64,000 nucleotides of DNA from Fodinibius salicampi (GTDB taxonomy: Bacteria > Bacteroidota > Rhodothermia > Balneolales > Balneolaceae), in assembly GCF_039545095.1 (NCBI RefSeq), contig NZ_BAABRS010000001.1, positions 62,001-126,000 of the forward strand, written 5' to 3'. Shown piece after piece: positions 54,954-63,924 of this stretch. The first letter of the stretch is position 1. Each line of letters opens with the position of its first letter. A program made the position numbers and the translations under genes. Under the pieces are notes generated by a model, which saw only the letters and a program-made list of their open reading frames with translations, searched no databases and was not told the DNA's origin.

Positions 54954-55799
54954 ATGGTTTTGAAAACTGATTTAATTTTGAAACTCTCTCTACTGTTCAT
55001 CCTCTTGCGCGCAATTTCTGTATCTCCAATGCAGGCACAAGACCGAGAACCTATTAAAGTGATGTTCTTAGGGACTACCCACCTTGATAATCCAGGCAGG
55101 GATACGATAAATATGGACGTCCCCGATGTACTTACCAGGCAAAAGCAGAAAGAACTGAAGGAGGTTCGTGATGCGTTGGCTAAGTTTAGTCCCAACAAAG
55201 TAGCGCTGGAAGTTCAAATGAAGCATCAGTCTGCCTTTGATTCTTTATACCAAGAGTTTCGTAAGAGACAAATTGACACTTTTTCAACCGGTGATTTTGT
55301 ATCCAAGAGAAGTGAACAGTTTCAAATCGGATTTAAGTTGGCAGATCGATTCGGTCACGATCACGTTTATGCCCTGGATCATTATATACCGATGGAGATG
55401 GGTAAAATGATGGAGTTTGCCAAGAAACATGAGCCTGAATTTTTAGAATATTTCAAATCATATAAAAGCAGTCACCATATAACAGTAAAGGACAGCTTGT
55501 TGCAAAACGGGACTTTACTTGAGCTTTACCAATATATGAACACCGAACAGAGTGTGAAGAAGTATCACGAACCTTATGTGCGGTCATTATCATTGGCAGA
55601 TGACAGCTCTTATGTCGGAGCGGATGTGATAGCTGATTACCACCGAAGAAACCTGCGCATTTTTGCTAACTTGTTGAAAATTGCCGAACCGGGTGACCGC
55701 ATTTTTATGATGTTTGGTGCCGGCCATTCTCCTTTTATACGTCCTTTAATTAAAGATTCTCCACGTATCGAATTCGTTGATCCGATGGACTATTTGTAA
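54954..55799 (+). CDS. DUF5694 domain protein, exported
   Basis: This is a roughly 281-residue exported protein. The frame is open from 54906, but the ATG at 54954 gives a good signal peptide (MVLKTDLILKLSLLFILLRA ... MQAQ). The mature part opens with the family-typical VMFLGTTHLDNPGRDTINMD and has EVRDALAKFSPNKVALEV, YALDHYIPMEMGKMM and MMFGAGHSPFIRPL. The TraB/PrgY-like 'GTxH ... VALE ... GAGH' pattern suggests a metal site built from His and Glu, but no activity is established for this family. Confidence 0.8.
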   Translation: MVLKTDLILKLSLLFILLRAISVSPMQAQDREPIKVMFLGTTHLDNPGRDTINMDVPDVLTRQKQKELKEVRDALAKFSPNKVALEVQMKHQSAFDSLYQEFRKRQIDTFSTGDFVSKRSEQFQIGFKLADRFGHDHVYALDHYIPMEMGKMMEFAKKHEPEFLEYFKSYKSSHHITVKDSLLQNGTLLELYQYMNTEQSVKKYHEPYVRSLSLADDSSYVGADVIADYHRRNLRIFANLLKIAEPGDRIFMMFGAGHSPFIRPLIKDSPRIEFVDPMDYL

Positions 55800-55928
55800 T
55801 AGGGATTAATCTTTACTGGACACTTTGATAATAATCTATTAAAAATAGGTATAGGTAAGAGTTCTCATGGTTATGAAACTCTATTTCTTAAATATCAGGT
55901 TACGCATATCAGCTATATAACCTTATAA

Positions 55929-57200
55929 CTATTCCTCCTGTTGGGTTCTCCTGATTCTAGCTCCAACATTGGTAAGCTTTTCCTCTAGATCCTCATAGCC
56001 ACGGTCGAGGTGATAGATGCGCAAAACATCGGTTTTACCTTCAGCGACCATTCCAGCAAGGACCAGACTTACACTTGCACGAAGATCGGTGCTCATCACT
56101 GATGCCCCTTTAAGAGGAGTTTTTCCTTCAATATGTACTGTATTTTCTTCTACTTCCATATTCGCTCCCAAACGAGTAATTTCCGGTACATAACTGAAAC
56201 GATCGTAATAGATGGTGTCGGTGACCGAAGATTTGCCTTCTGCCTGGGTCATCATAGTCGCCCATTGTGCCTGAAGATCTGTAGGGAAGCCAGGATATAT
56301 TTCTGTTTTTATGGAAGTAGGACTTAGCTTCGCGGGGGCTTTAACGTAGACCGAATCTTCTCCTATCTCTACCTCAGCACCGACTTTGCGAAAAGTATCC
56401 GGAAACTCTCCGAGATCATCTACGTCTACATTTGTCAGCGTGACCTCCGATTCCGGATGCATAGCCGCAGCAATCATAAATGTTCCTGTTTCAATACGAT
56501 CGGCTGCATTCCGGGTTGAAATCCCATCGAGGCTGTCAACGGCCCGCACCGTAAGCGTACTGGTGCCAATGCCTTCGATGTCTGCCCCCATTTCAACCAA
56601 ACGCTTACAGAGTAGTACCACATCGGGCTCTTTTGCTGCGTTTTTAATCGTAAATTCTTTCACCCGCAATACAGAAGCCAGAACCAGATTTATAGTAGCT
56701 CCTACACTGCTGGGTTCCAGCTTAAAGGTGCCGCCCTCCATCATTTTAGGGGCACGCGCGATGACATAGCCCTCATCCAGCTTTATATCGGCTCCCATCT
56801 TGCGCATACCTTCCAAATGCAAATCGACGGGGCGAGGTCCCCATGCACAGCCACCCGGCAGAGAAACTTTCGCCTGACCAAATTTACCCAGTAGGGCCCC
56901 TAGCATGTAAAATGATGCCCGCATTTTGCGAACAAGCTCATAAGGGGCTTCCAGATGGGCCAGGTTCGCCGGATCAATGGTAAGCGTACTTTCCTCTTCA
57001 TCAAAGTTTACATGTGTTCCCGTGACGCGAATGACATTGTTAAAAGTATAGATGTCGCGAAGCTTGGGTACATTTTTGATGGTAGTGGGAGAATTACCCA
57101 AAATGGCCGCTGCCATCAGGGGAAGTGCCGCATTTTTTGAACCGCTTATAGGTATTGTTCCTTTAAGAGGGGTAGGTCCTTCTATAATAAACTTATCCAC
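55929..57200 (-). CDS. murA: UDP-N-acetylglucosamine 1-carboxyvinyltransferase
   Basis: This makes UDP-GlcNAc-enolpyruvate from PEP, the first committed step of peptidoglycan synthesis and the fosfomycin target. Key residues are Lys22 in ISGSKNAALPLMAA and the catalytic Cys118 in SLPGGCAWGPRPVDLHLEG (Cys, so fosfomycin-sensitive type). The inside-out alpha/beta barrel repeats and the DLRASVSLVLAGMVAEGKT C-terminal motif are present. Its start overlaps the biotin-carrier stop by 8 bp. Confidence 0.97.
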   Translation of the reverse strand: MDKFIIEGPTPLKGTIPISGSKNAALPLMAAAILGNSPTTIKNVPKLRDIYTFNNVIRVTGTHVNFDEEESTLTIDPANLAHLEAPYELVRKMRASFYMLGALLGKFGQAKVSLPGGCAWGPRPVDLHLEGMRKMGADIKLDEGYVIARAPKMMEGGTFKLEPSSVGATINLVLASVLRVKEFTIKNAAKEPDVVLLCKRLVEMGADIEGIGTSTLTVRAVDSLDGISTRNAADRIETGTFMIAAAMHPESEVTLTNVDVDDLGEFPDTFRKVGAEVEIGEDSVYVKAPAKLSPTSIKTEIYPGFPTDLQAQWATMMTQAEGKSSVTDTIYYDRFSYVPEITRLGANMEVEENTVHIEGKTPLKGASVMSTDLRASVSLVLAGMVAEGKTDVLRIYHLDRGYEDLEEKLTNVGARIRRTQQEE

Positions 57201-57702
57201 TTGTTTCTATTTCTAAAATTAGTGCATTTTTATCTAATGAATCCCCTTCTGCAGCAGCAATCGTACTTATTACACCGCTGATGGGGGCTTTTAATTCGTT
57301 TTCCATCTTCATGGCTTCAAGTACCGCTACGGGTTGACCCAACTCTACTTCATCTCCTTCTTTAACCAGGATTTCAAGAATTTTACCGGGCATGGGAGCA
57401 TTAAGTGCTCCTTCCCCGATCTCAGCTGCCGTTTTAAATCCAAGCCGGTCGAGCAGGAGATCCTGTTCATCACGAACTTCGACCGAACACCAGCGTCCGT
57501 TCAGGGTGAAGGTAACGGTATGTTTGTCATACTCTACATTATCGATCTTATATAATTTTGTTCCCATACGAAGCAGATAACGCCCGTTTTTTTGCTGGAA
57601 ATGATAGGGACGAGCCTCCTCATCATCAAACAGAACTTTAGAGGAGTCATCGGGAAGTTCTAATTCAATATTTTTACCGCGCACAATTGTTTCGAACTTC
57701 AT
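57193..57702 (-). CDS. Biotin/lipoyl carrier protein (BCCP-like)
   Basis: This is a 169-residue carrier with a C-terminal biotinyl domain (residues about 100-167). The biotin lysine is Lys132 in VLEAMKMENELKAP, preceded by NAPMPGKILEILVKEGDEVE. The N-terminal half is a beta-rich region of unknown role, as in carriers of pyruvate, oxaloacetate or acyl-CoA carboxylases. No carboxylase subunit is in the window. It is encoded 3 bp after a winged-helix-like small protein and overlaps murA. Confidence 0.9.
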   Translation of the reverse strand: MKFETIVRGKNIELELPDDSSKVLFDDEEARPYHFQQKNGRYLLRMGTKLYKIDNVEYDKHTVTFTLNGRWCSVEVRDEQDLLLDRLGFKTAAEIGEGALNAPMPGKILEILVKEGDEVELGQPVAVLEAMKMENELKAPISGVISTIAAAEGDSLDKNALILEIETSG

Positions 57703-57705
57703 GTA

Positions 57706-57975
57706 TCAGGTGGATTTTATTTCAGAAAGTCCCTTGCTGGTTGCTCGAAAAGTGAAATCCTGCAGGTTGTCGGCATCATAAAAAGCAGTCAGCGCAATTT
57801 TATTATTGTCTCGTTCGTAGGCTTCAATAAATCCATAGCTTAGCAGGTTAATAAGGTCATCGCGGAGCTCTCCATAAAGATGACCTGTTTCTTCGAGCAC
57901 TACCTGGAAACGCTCAGGGAATATGAGTTTCTCAAGAACTTTTTGTTCGGATTCGGTAATTTTTCGCTTACCCAT
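57706..57975 (-). CDS. Small hypothetical protein, possible winged-helix fold
   Basis: This is an 89-residue cytoplasmic protein from the preferred start MGKRKITESEQKVLE (the frame is open to 57996). Helix-rich first half (LYGELRDDLINLLSYGFIEAY) then beta-strands; it resembles a winged-helix layout but I cannot assign a family. It lies 3 bp upstream of the biotin carrier gene, so the carrier and murA form its operon. Confidence 0.7.
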   Translation of the reverse strand: MGKRKITESEQKVLEKLIFPERFQVVLEETGHLYGELRDDLINLLSYGFIEAYERDNNKIALTAFYDADNLQDFTFRATSKGLSEIKST

Positions 57976-58037
57976 GCAAAAATTGTTCAGATTCAAATCA
58001 AAAAGGAAAGATAGGAGGAGCTCAGCTATTTAACAAC

Positions 58038-58577
58038 TCATTGTCCACCCACTTGCACATCGCCATAACTGATTAAATTATCCCGTCCGTCATAAATGAG
58101 AATGCGATAGATGTTGGATGTAGACACGCCGGAATTATTGGCAAAATACCCGCTGTTTAAAAGGTAAGAGTCAAAACTAGCTAAATTCATAAATTCATCA
58201 ATTGGTTGTAGTTCCAATTTTGGGTCATTGGGGTCAATTGCATAGAAGGACAACCTTTCTACCGTATCTATAGAAAACCCGAGATCAATATCAATACGGA
58301 AATTCTGATCGAATTGTACTGGATTGGGATAGGCTGGGGTCTGTATTGTAATTAGTCCTGCAAAATGGGGACTGACCCGCCAATCATTTCTATCCTTTTC
58401 CCCGCCTTCCGTAGGTTTTCCATGGACAGTCATTTCTGTTATTCCCGTAAAAGGCGGGTTGAACGCTTCATTTTCAAATTGTCGTTGCTCATCGCTTTTG
58501 GAACAGCTTAAAAGGAGCACGGAACTGCAAATGAGCAGAGCAAGTATCGAAAATGAATTGATGAACGATTTGTGCAT
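58038..58577 (-). CDS. Hypothetical lipoprotein
   Basis: This is a 179-residue protein with a lipoprotein signal (lipobox LLSC, Cys25) and a beta-rich mature part (ITEMTVHGKPTEGGEKDRND, PNPVQFDQNFRIDIDL, IYRILIYDGRDNLISYGDVQ) that looks like an immunoglobulin-type or T9SS-adjacent fold. I do not recognise the family. It is divergent from the DUF3108 gene. Confidence 0.75.
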   Translation of the reverse strand: MHKSFINSFSILALLICSSVLLLSCSKSDEQRQFENEAFNPPFTGITEMTVHGKPTEGGEKDRNDWRVSPHFAGLITIQTPAYPNPVQFDQNFRIDIDLGFSIDTVERLSFYAIDPNDPKLELQPIDEFMNLASFDSYLLNSGYFANNSGVSTSNIYRILIYDGRDNLISYGDVQVGGQ

Positions 58578-58642
58578 GGAATACCTTCAATAATATTTCT
58601 AATTCTGGTTAATAATATCGAACTTTGGCTCCTTATTTAAAA

Positions 58643-59482
58643 ATGAATCTTCAAGAAAGGTGCCCATTGATACAAACGTTTAAATATCCCTTGTTATGCT
58701 TTTTTGTTCTGACAATAGCTATTTTGGGCAGGGCAGAGGCACAACAATCATCCATAAGTTACGAACATCCCGAACGACCTCCATCCCTGCAGGAACTGTT
58801 GGAGTGGAAAGAGAAATTTACTTACGAAGTTCGGTACAGTTTTTTTAAGGTAGGAGAAGTAGAGACTGAAATTGTGAGGGATACTACATACGAGGGTAAG
58901 CGCCTATGGTGGTTGCGCACGGTTATCACATCCAATTCTTCCATTCCTTTCGTAGGAGAGGAAGAAAATCATTACAACACTTTTTTTGTTGAAACGGATA
59001 CCCTGCCATATACCCGTTTATACTGGCGCGACAATGTGGACGAGGAAGAATACAATGCCGAGCGTTTTATTTTTAATTATGAGCAGGAAAAAGTATTTCT
59101 CTCGGAAAATGGAGAGCCTACCGATACCCTGGAATTGACAGAGCCCTCTACATCAGGGCAGTTGATTTTTATGTATAGCCGCTTGTTTGCCGGTACTGAA
59201 AAGGCGTATAGTTTACCGGTGTATCTGGAAGGTGAAAAGGGATATATAGATGTGATTAATAGTCGAAAAACTGAAATGCGGGAATACAAAGCTTTTCCCG
59301 AAGCAGTGACAACTTATTTTACCGAGGGCGATGCGAATATTGAAGGACCTTTTGGCTTTAGCGGAGAATTTAAGGCGTGGTATCGGGCGGATGATCTTCG
59401 CCTGCCACTTGAAGCTCATGCCAAAGTTTGGCTGGGTAATGTAAAAGTAAAACTTATAGATTATAAGAAAGAACGGAGATAG
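58643..59482 (+). CDS. DUF3108 domain protein, exported
   Basis: This is a roughly 279-residue exported protein; the ATG at 58643 is preferred over the TTG at 58625. A hydrophobic signal (YPLLCFFVLTIAILGRAEAQ) is followed by the DUF3108 beta-structure (EKFTYEVRYSFFKVGEVETE, LWWLRTVITSNSSIPFVGEE, FKAWYRADDLRLPLEAHAKV). Family members are envelope proteins of unknown function. It is 9 bp before dut, in one direction. Confidence 0.85.
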   Translation: MNLQERCPLIQTFKYPLLCFFVLTIAILGRAEAQQSSISYEHPERPPSLQELLEWKEKFTYEVRYSFFKVGEVETEIVRDTTYEGKRLWWLRTVITSNSSIPFVGEEENHYNTFFVETDTLPYTRLYWRDNVDEEEYNAERFIFNYEQEKVFLSENGEPTDTLELTEPSTSGQLIFMYSRLFAGTEKAYSLPVYLEGEKGYIDVINSRKTEMREYKAFPEAVTTYFTEGDANIEGPFGFSGEFKAWYRADDLRLPLEAHAKVWLGNVKVKLIDYKKERR

Positions 59483-59491
59483 AGATAGAAA

Positions 59492-59935
59492 ATGAAGATA
59501 CAGTTTAAGAAACTACCTCATGCAAAAGATTTACCTCTTCCATCGTATGAATCAAAATATGCGGCTGGAATGGATATAAGAGCTGCTCTGGAAAAACCTG
59601 TTACATTAAAACCCGGAGAACGGGCACTCATTCCAACGGGATTAAAAATGGCGATGCCGGAAGGGTACGAAGCCCAAATGCGTCCCCGCAGCGGGTTGGC
59701 ATACAGAAATGGGATTACCATGCTGAATACCCCGGGTACTATAGATGCCGATTATCGTGGGGAACTAAAGATGCTTGCTGTTAATTTCGGTGAGGAAGAC
59801 TTCGAAATTAACCACGGAGATCGTATTGCTCAGATGATTATTGCACCGGTTATACAAGCCGAGGTACACGAAGTCGAAGACCTGTCCGATACAGAGCGAG
59901 GAGACGGCGGGTTTGGCAGTACAGGAGTGAAATAG
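59492..59935 (+). CDS. dut: Deoxyuridine 5'-triphosphate nucleotidohydrolase
   Basis: This hydrolyses dUTP to dUMP, keeping uracil out of DNA and feeding thymidylate synthase. It is a 147-residue trimeric dUTPase with all five motifs: [42 protein letters not shown] and [10 protein letters not shown]. It works downstream of the dCTP deaminase at 46220. Confidence 0.97.
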   Translation: MKIQFKKLPHAKDLPLPSYESKYAAGMDIRAALEKPVTLKPGERALIPTGLKMAMPEGYEAQMRPRSGLAYRNGITMLNTPGTIDADYRGELKMLAVNFGEEDFEINHGDRIAQMIIAPVIQAEVHEVEDLSDTERGDGGFGSTGVK

Positions 59936-60009
59936 CAATTAGTTAATAGTTAGTTTTTATTGGTAGGTGTTGCCAATTAACTAATACTAAATAACAGATA
60001 ACTAAAGAC

Positions 60010-61293
60010 TTGTTCGATAAAATACGTCCATATATCGACCTGGTTTCCCATAACCAAAACTATCGCCGGTTGTGGCTCAGCCAGATTGTATCCAATTTTG
60101 GCGACTGGTTCGGTATACTGGCCGTTTACGCCCTTATTACCCGTTACTCCGATTCCGAGTTTTTACTGGGACTGATAATCATCGTCAAGATGATGAGTCT
60201 GGCCAGCTTTTCACCTTTTGCCGGATACATTACCGATCGCTTTAATCGGCGTCGTATCATGATTGCCTGTGATCTGCTCCGGGCGGTTATAGTAGCGTGC
60301 CTTTTGCTGGTGGTTTCCTATGAAACCCTTTGGTTGGCTTATGTACTCACCGCACTGCAGATGATGCTCTCCGCAATCTTCGAGCCGGCCAAAACTTCTT
60401 CCATTCCAAATGTAACTACCAAAGAAGAACTGGTAGATGCCAACGTGTTATCGGCCGCCAGCTGGAGTATCATTTTTACTATTGGAATGGGGCTTGGGGG
60501 ATTGGCGACCGCCTGGCTGGGTACCGACCTTGTTTTTATTATTGATTCGGGTACGTATGTCCTCTCTTCCTGGTTTATTTACCGGGCCGTTATCCCACAG
60601 GATGAAATGTCTGATGCTGAGCGAAAGCGAACTCGCAACCCGCTTATAGGCATTAAAGAAGGCTTCCGGTATTTAAAGGATAATCACCAGGTTTTACGAC
60701 CCACTTTGGCTAAAGGATGCTTCACGATGTTTCTGGGCGCACTTACCTACATGCTAATACTGGTTTCCGAAGAAGTACTGATGATGGGAAGTATCGGGAT
60801 CGGATCACTTTATTCCGCCCGCGGAGTGGGAACCGGCATAGGTCCTGTTATCGGCCGTCGTATATTTAGCGACGAACAGGATTGGGTACGGGCGATGGGC
60901 TATTGTATGATTTTTGGAGGATTAATGTATATGGTGGTAGGCTTGACGACCAGTTTAATAGTTATGCTTCTTTTTGTCTTTATCGCTCATGCCGCCTCCG
61001 GTGCTAATTGGGTAATGAGTACTGTTTTACTACAGCGACGTACGCCCGATACATTTCGGGGTAGAGTTTTCAGTACAGAATGGCTGCTGTTTACGCTGGC
61101 CCAATCTGTTTCTGTTATGGTGTCATCGTGGATTTTAGAAAATGACTGGTTGACAATACAGCAGACGATGATTGTTTTTGCTCTTCTTTTAAGTATAACA
61201 GGCATTATTTGGCATACTACCATAACTCAGGAGGAACAGGCCTTTCAGAAAGAACGCAGGGAAAACTTGACAGCAGCTCATGTAGCAGAATAA
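60010..61293 (+). CDS. MFS efflux transporter
   Basis: This is a 427-residue permease of the MFS_3 (enterobactin exporter-like) group with 12 helices (YRRLWLSQIVSNFGDWFGIL, FAGYITDRFNRRRIMIACD, ASGANWVMSTVLLQRRTPDT). It starts with TTG: an in-frame stop lies at 59998 and no ATG occurs before the conserved first helix. The substrate is unknown. The gap after dut contains an inverted repeat, ATTAGTTAAT / ATTAACTAAT. Confidence 0.85.
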   Translation: MFDKIRPYIDLVSHNQNYRRLWLSQIVSNFGDWFGILAVYALITRYSDSEFLLGLIIIVKMMSLASFSPFAGYITDRFNRRRIMIACDLLRAVIVACLLLVVSYETLWLAYVLTALQMMLSAIFEPAKTSSIPNVTTKEELVDANVLSAASWSIIFTIGMGLGGLATAWLGTDLVFIIDSGTYVLSSWFIYRAVIPQDEMSDAERKRTRNPLIGIKEGFRYLKDNHQVLRPTLAKGCFTMFLGALTYMLILVSEEVLMMGSIGIGSLYSARGVGTGIGPVIGRRIFSDEQDWVRAMGYCMIFGGLMYMVVGLTTSLIVMLLFVFIAHAASGANWVMSTVLLQRRTPDTFRGRVFSTEWLLFTLAQSVSVMVSSWILENDWLTIQQTMIVFALLLSITGIIWHTTITQEEQAFQKERRENLTAAHVAE

Positions 61294-61659
61294 GGATGTC
61301 AGGTATAGTTCCGGATGTTTGAATAGCATATCGATAATTTTATGAGTACCTGTTTTTTACTGTTTTTATTTGGATATATATAAAAATATCGGATATTAAA
61401 GCTGCTTCAGGGTATTTTAAAGTATGTTTATATAGGTACAAAAGTACATCAGGCTCATATCTAAAAATAATTTATGGGGTTTACCGCTATCAGTAAGTTC
61501 GAAGTTAGGAATACTTTGGAAAATGAAGAGTTATTCCATTACTGGTACAGGCACTGTGGCAGTGAATCACACCCGTATATCCGCCGGGGATTAAAGCTTG
61601 TAAAGCGCAGCTTTTCTTTAGAGTATTTCAACCATATAACTTCTTAATTCTGAAATATC
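61294..61659. other. Region upstream of the cobalamin/kinase pair
   Basis: A 366-bp AT-rich gap. A 57-codon ORF (61474-61647, MGFTAISKFEVRNTLENEEL...) ends 12 bp before the cobalamin-binding gene. It has no recognisable family and codon use looks ordinary, so I leave it as a low-confidence small gene. No clear operator is seen. Confidence 0.4.
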
Positions 61660-62727
61660 ATGTCAGATTCAAATAGTTCTGTTGTACAGAGTTTGGAAGA
61701 ACATAAGCAAGCGCTGGCGCAAATTATGACAGATCTCTATTTCAAGAATCATCCTGAGTTGGTAGAAGAATACGGTGAAAAAGCAAAAGAGAAATGCTAT
61801 GAAGATGCGATTTATCACATTAATTATTTAGGTCAGGCTATTCGTGTTGACAGCCAAAAAATATTTAATAGTTATTTAGATTGGGCTCGTACAATGCTCA
61901 AAGAACGGGGCGAAGATGTAAATGATCTGATAGATAATATAAAGTTTTTAAAAAAGGCTATTTATCAAAGGATTCCCAGAGATGAAGCTTCTGAGCTAAC
62001 TCTTTATATCGATCGGGGACTAGCCGTCTTACAGAATGAGGAGGTAAAAGAGCAATCATTTTTTCAATCTGGTGATCCATTAGTGGAAGAAGCCCAAACC
62101 TATCTTGACTTTTTATTATCAGGTAAACGTACAGAAGCTGGTGAATACATTGATAAGTTGGTAAAAGAGGGTGTTGCTATAAAGGATATTTATGAGCACA
62201 TATTTCAAAAGAGTCAGTATGAAGTGGGAGCACTTTGGCAGTCCAATATAATTAGTGTGGCCCATGAACATTATTGTACGGCAGCAACCCAGCTTATAAT
62301 GTCGCAGTTGTACCCCAAGATATTTTCCACGAAAAAGAAAGGATACAAGCTGGTAGCTTGCTCAGTGGCCGATGAACTACATGAAATAGGTATTCGCATG
62401 GTGGCCGACTTCTTTGAAATGGAAGGGTGGGATACCTACTATATGGGTGCCAATATGCCGGCACATAACCTGGTTAGCGCTATAAAAGAGTATGAAGCCG
62501 ATGTCTTAGCCGTTTCGGTTACTATGCCACTTCATCTTGATAAAGCCGGTAAACTGATTAAAACTATCCGCTCCGATTCGGAAATTAACGACCTCAAAAT
62601 ACTGGTAGGCGGTTATCCATTTCGTATAGAACCTGAATTGTGGAAAAAGCTGGGAGCTGACGGATCAGCGACTTCTGCAAAAGAAGCTATCAAACTTGCA
62701 ACAAAATTATCTACCCAAAAGTCATGA
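61660..62727 (+). CDS. CarH-like cobalamin-binding (B12) sensor protein without DNA-binding domain
   Basis: This is a 355-residue soluble protein. Residues 1-130 are an unassigned helical domain (no MerR helix-turn-helix). Residues about 137-225 form the four-helix B12-binding cap, with Trp193-x9-Glu203-His204 (LWQSNIISVAHEHYC), the motif that in CarH photoreceptors contacts the adenosyl group. Residues about 228-350 form the Rossmann B12 domain with Glu239-x-His241-x-x-Gly244 (base-on His ligand motif), YMGANMPAH and LVGGYPFRIEPELW. It likely binds adenosylcobalamin and could sense light or B12. Its last codons overlap the histidine kinase gene (ATGA), so the pair is a sensor/kinase unit. 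Confidence 0.9.
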   Translation: MSDSNSSVVQSLEEHKQALAQIMTDLYFKNHPELVEEYGEKAKEKCYEDAIYHINYLGQAIRVDSQKIFNSYLDWARTMLKERGEDVNDLIDNIKFLKKAIYQRIPRDEASELTLYIDRGLAVLQNEEVKEQSFFQSGDPLVEEAQTYLDFLLSGKRTEAGEYIDKLVKEGVAIKDIYEHIFQKSQYEVGALWQSNIISVAHEHYCTAATQLIMSQLYPKIFSTKKKGYKLVACSVADELHEIGIRMVADFFEMEGWDTYYMGANMPAHNLVSAIKEYEADVLAVSVTMPLHLDKAGKLIKTIRSDSEINDLKILVGGYPFRIEPELWKKLGADGSATSAKEAIKLATKLSTQKS

Positions 62728-63914
62728 AACATATAGCTAAAGGAATCGCTTTACTTCTAGATGAAACGGGGTTGATTACAGAAGTTATACAGGATAACAT
62801 GGCGTTTTTTGAAGATAAAAACCCATGTGGAGCTCCGCTTACCGCCTATTTGTATGATGATAGTGTCCAAAAAAGCTTTGAACTTATTTACAGGATAAAA
62901 AAAGAAGGGGCTGCGTTTGATTGGGAGATGCATGCCAGGGTAGGTGGAGGAAACCATTTTCTTACGTTTTCTGGTATTAAAATCGAGAACGGCATTATTA
63001 TGGTTGGGACTACCAGCTCGGAAGACACCGAAACGTTTTTAAATGGACTAATGGAGATAAATAATGAGCAGCTTAATAAGCTGCGTTATTTTATAAAGAA
63101 GAAAGGGGGACAGGAAGCTAAAATTGGAAATGATTTTTCGATGTATAACAATATGTCCAGCCTTAATAATGAGCTGGCCAATACGAAGCGAAAACTGATC
63201 AAAAAGACAACAGAGTTGGAACGTATTAATAAGCTGAAAGATCAAATGCTGGGAATGGCTGCCCATGATCTGCGTAATCCCCTGTCAGTTATTCAAAATT
63301 ATGCAGATTTTTTGATGGAAGATATACGAAAAGGAAGTGTCGGAAAAGAACAATACGAGCTGGCGAAAGAGATCAAAGAATCCAGTGAATATATGGTACA
63401 GATAGTGGAGGGCATGTTAGATATATCAGCGATAGAAAGCGGGAGCATTTCGCTTGACAGGGAAGATGTTGATTTACACAGACTCATTCAACGGGCGGTA
63501 TCTCTCAATCGCCCCTCAGCGGAAAAGAAAAATATTCGTTTGGACATCAGTCTGTGTGATGAGTCTTGTGATAAGTTGATTGATTATCACAAATTTCAGC
63601 AAGTATTGAATAATTTGATTAGTAACGCTATTAAATACTCAGAAGCGAATACGACTACCACTGTTGGGATAGAAAAAGATGAAGAAGAAATAATTATTTA
63701 CGTAGCTGATGAAGGGCAGGGGATACCAGAGGAAGACCGGCATAAATTGTTTCAACCCTTCGCTAAAATTGATGTAGAGGCCACTGCAGGTGAAAAGAGT
63801 ACGGGCTTGGGATTGGCCATTACAAAAAAAATCGTAGAAGCCCACGGTGGCACAATAGATGTAAAAACAAAGGTAGGTGAAGGAACCACTTTTTACGTGC
63901 GCCTTCCCGGCTAA
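62724..63914 (+). CDS. Soluble histidine kinase
   Basis: This is a 396-residue kinase with no membrane helix. An N-terminal PAS-like region (residues about 1-100) and a coiled coil (about 145-175) are followed by HisKA (His181 in GMAAHDLRNPLSVIQNY) and the HATPase domain with the N box QVLNNLISNAIKYS, the G1 box VADEGQGIPEEDR and the G2 box STGLGLAITKKIVEAHGG. It starts on the ATGA overlap with the cobalamin-binding gene, which probably controls its activity. No response regulator lies in the window after it. Confidence 0.93.
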   Translation: MKHIAKGIALLLDETGLITEVIQDNMAFFEDKNPCGAPLTAYLYDDSVQKSFELIYRIKKEGAAFDWEMHARVGGGNHFLTFSGIKIENGIIMVGTTSSEDTETFLNGLMEINNEQLNKLRYFIKKKGGQEAKIGNDFSMYNNMSSLNNELANTKRKLIKKTTELERINKLKDQMLGMAAHDLRNPLSVIQNYADFLMEDIRKGSVGKEQYELAKEIKESSEYMVQIVEGMLDISAIESGSISLDREDVDLHRLIQRAVSLNRPSAEKKNIRLDISLCDESCDKLIDYHKFQQVLNNLISNAIKYSEANTTTTVGIEKDEEEIIIYVADEGQGIPEEDRHKLFQPFAKIDVEATAGEKSTGLGLAITKKIVEAHGGTIDVKTKVGEGTTFYVRLPG

Positions 63915-63924
63915 TTTTTAAGTA

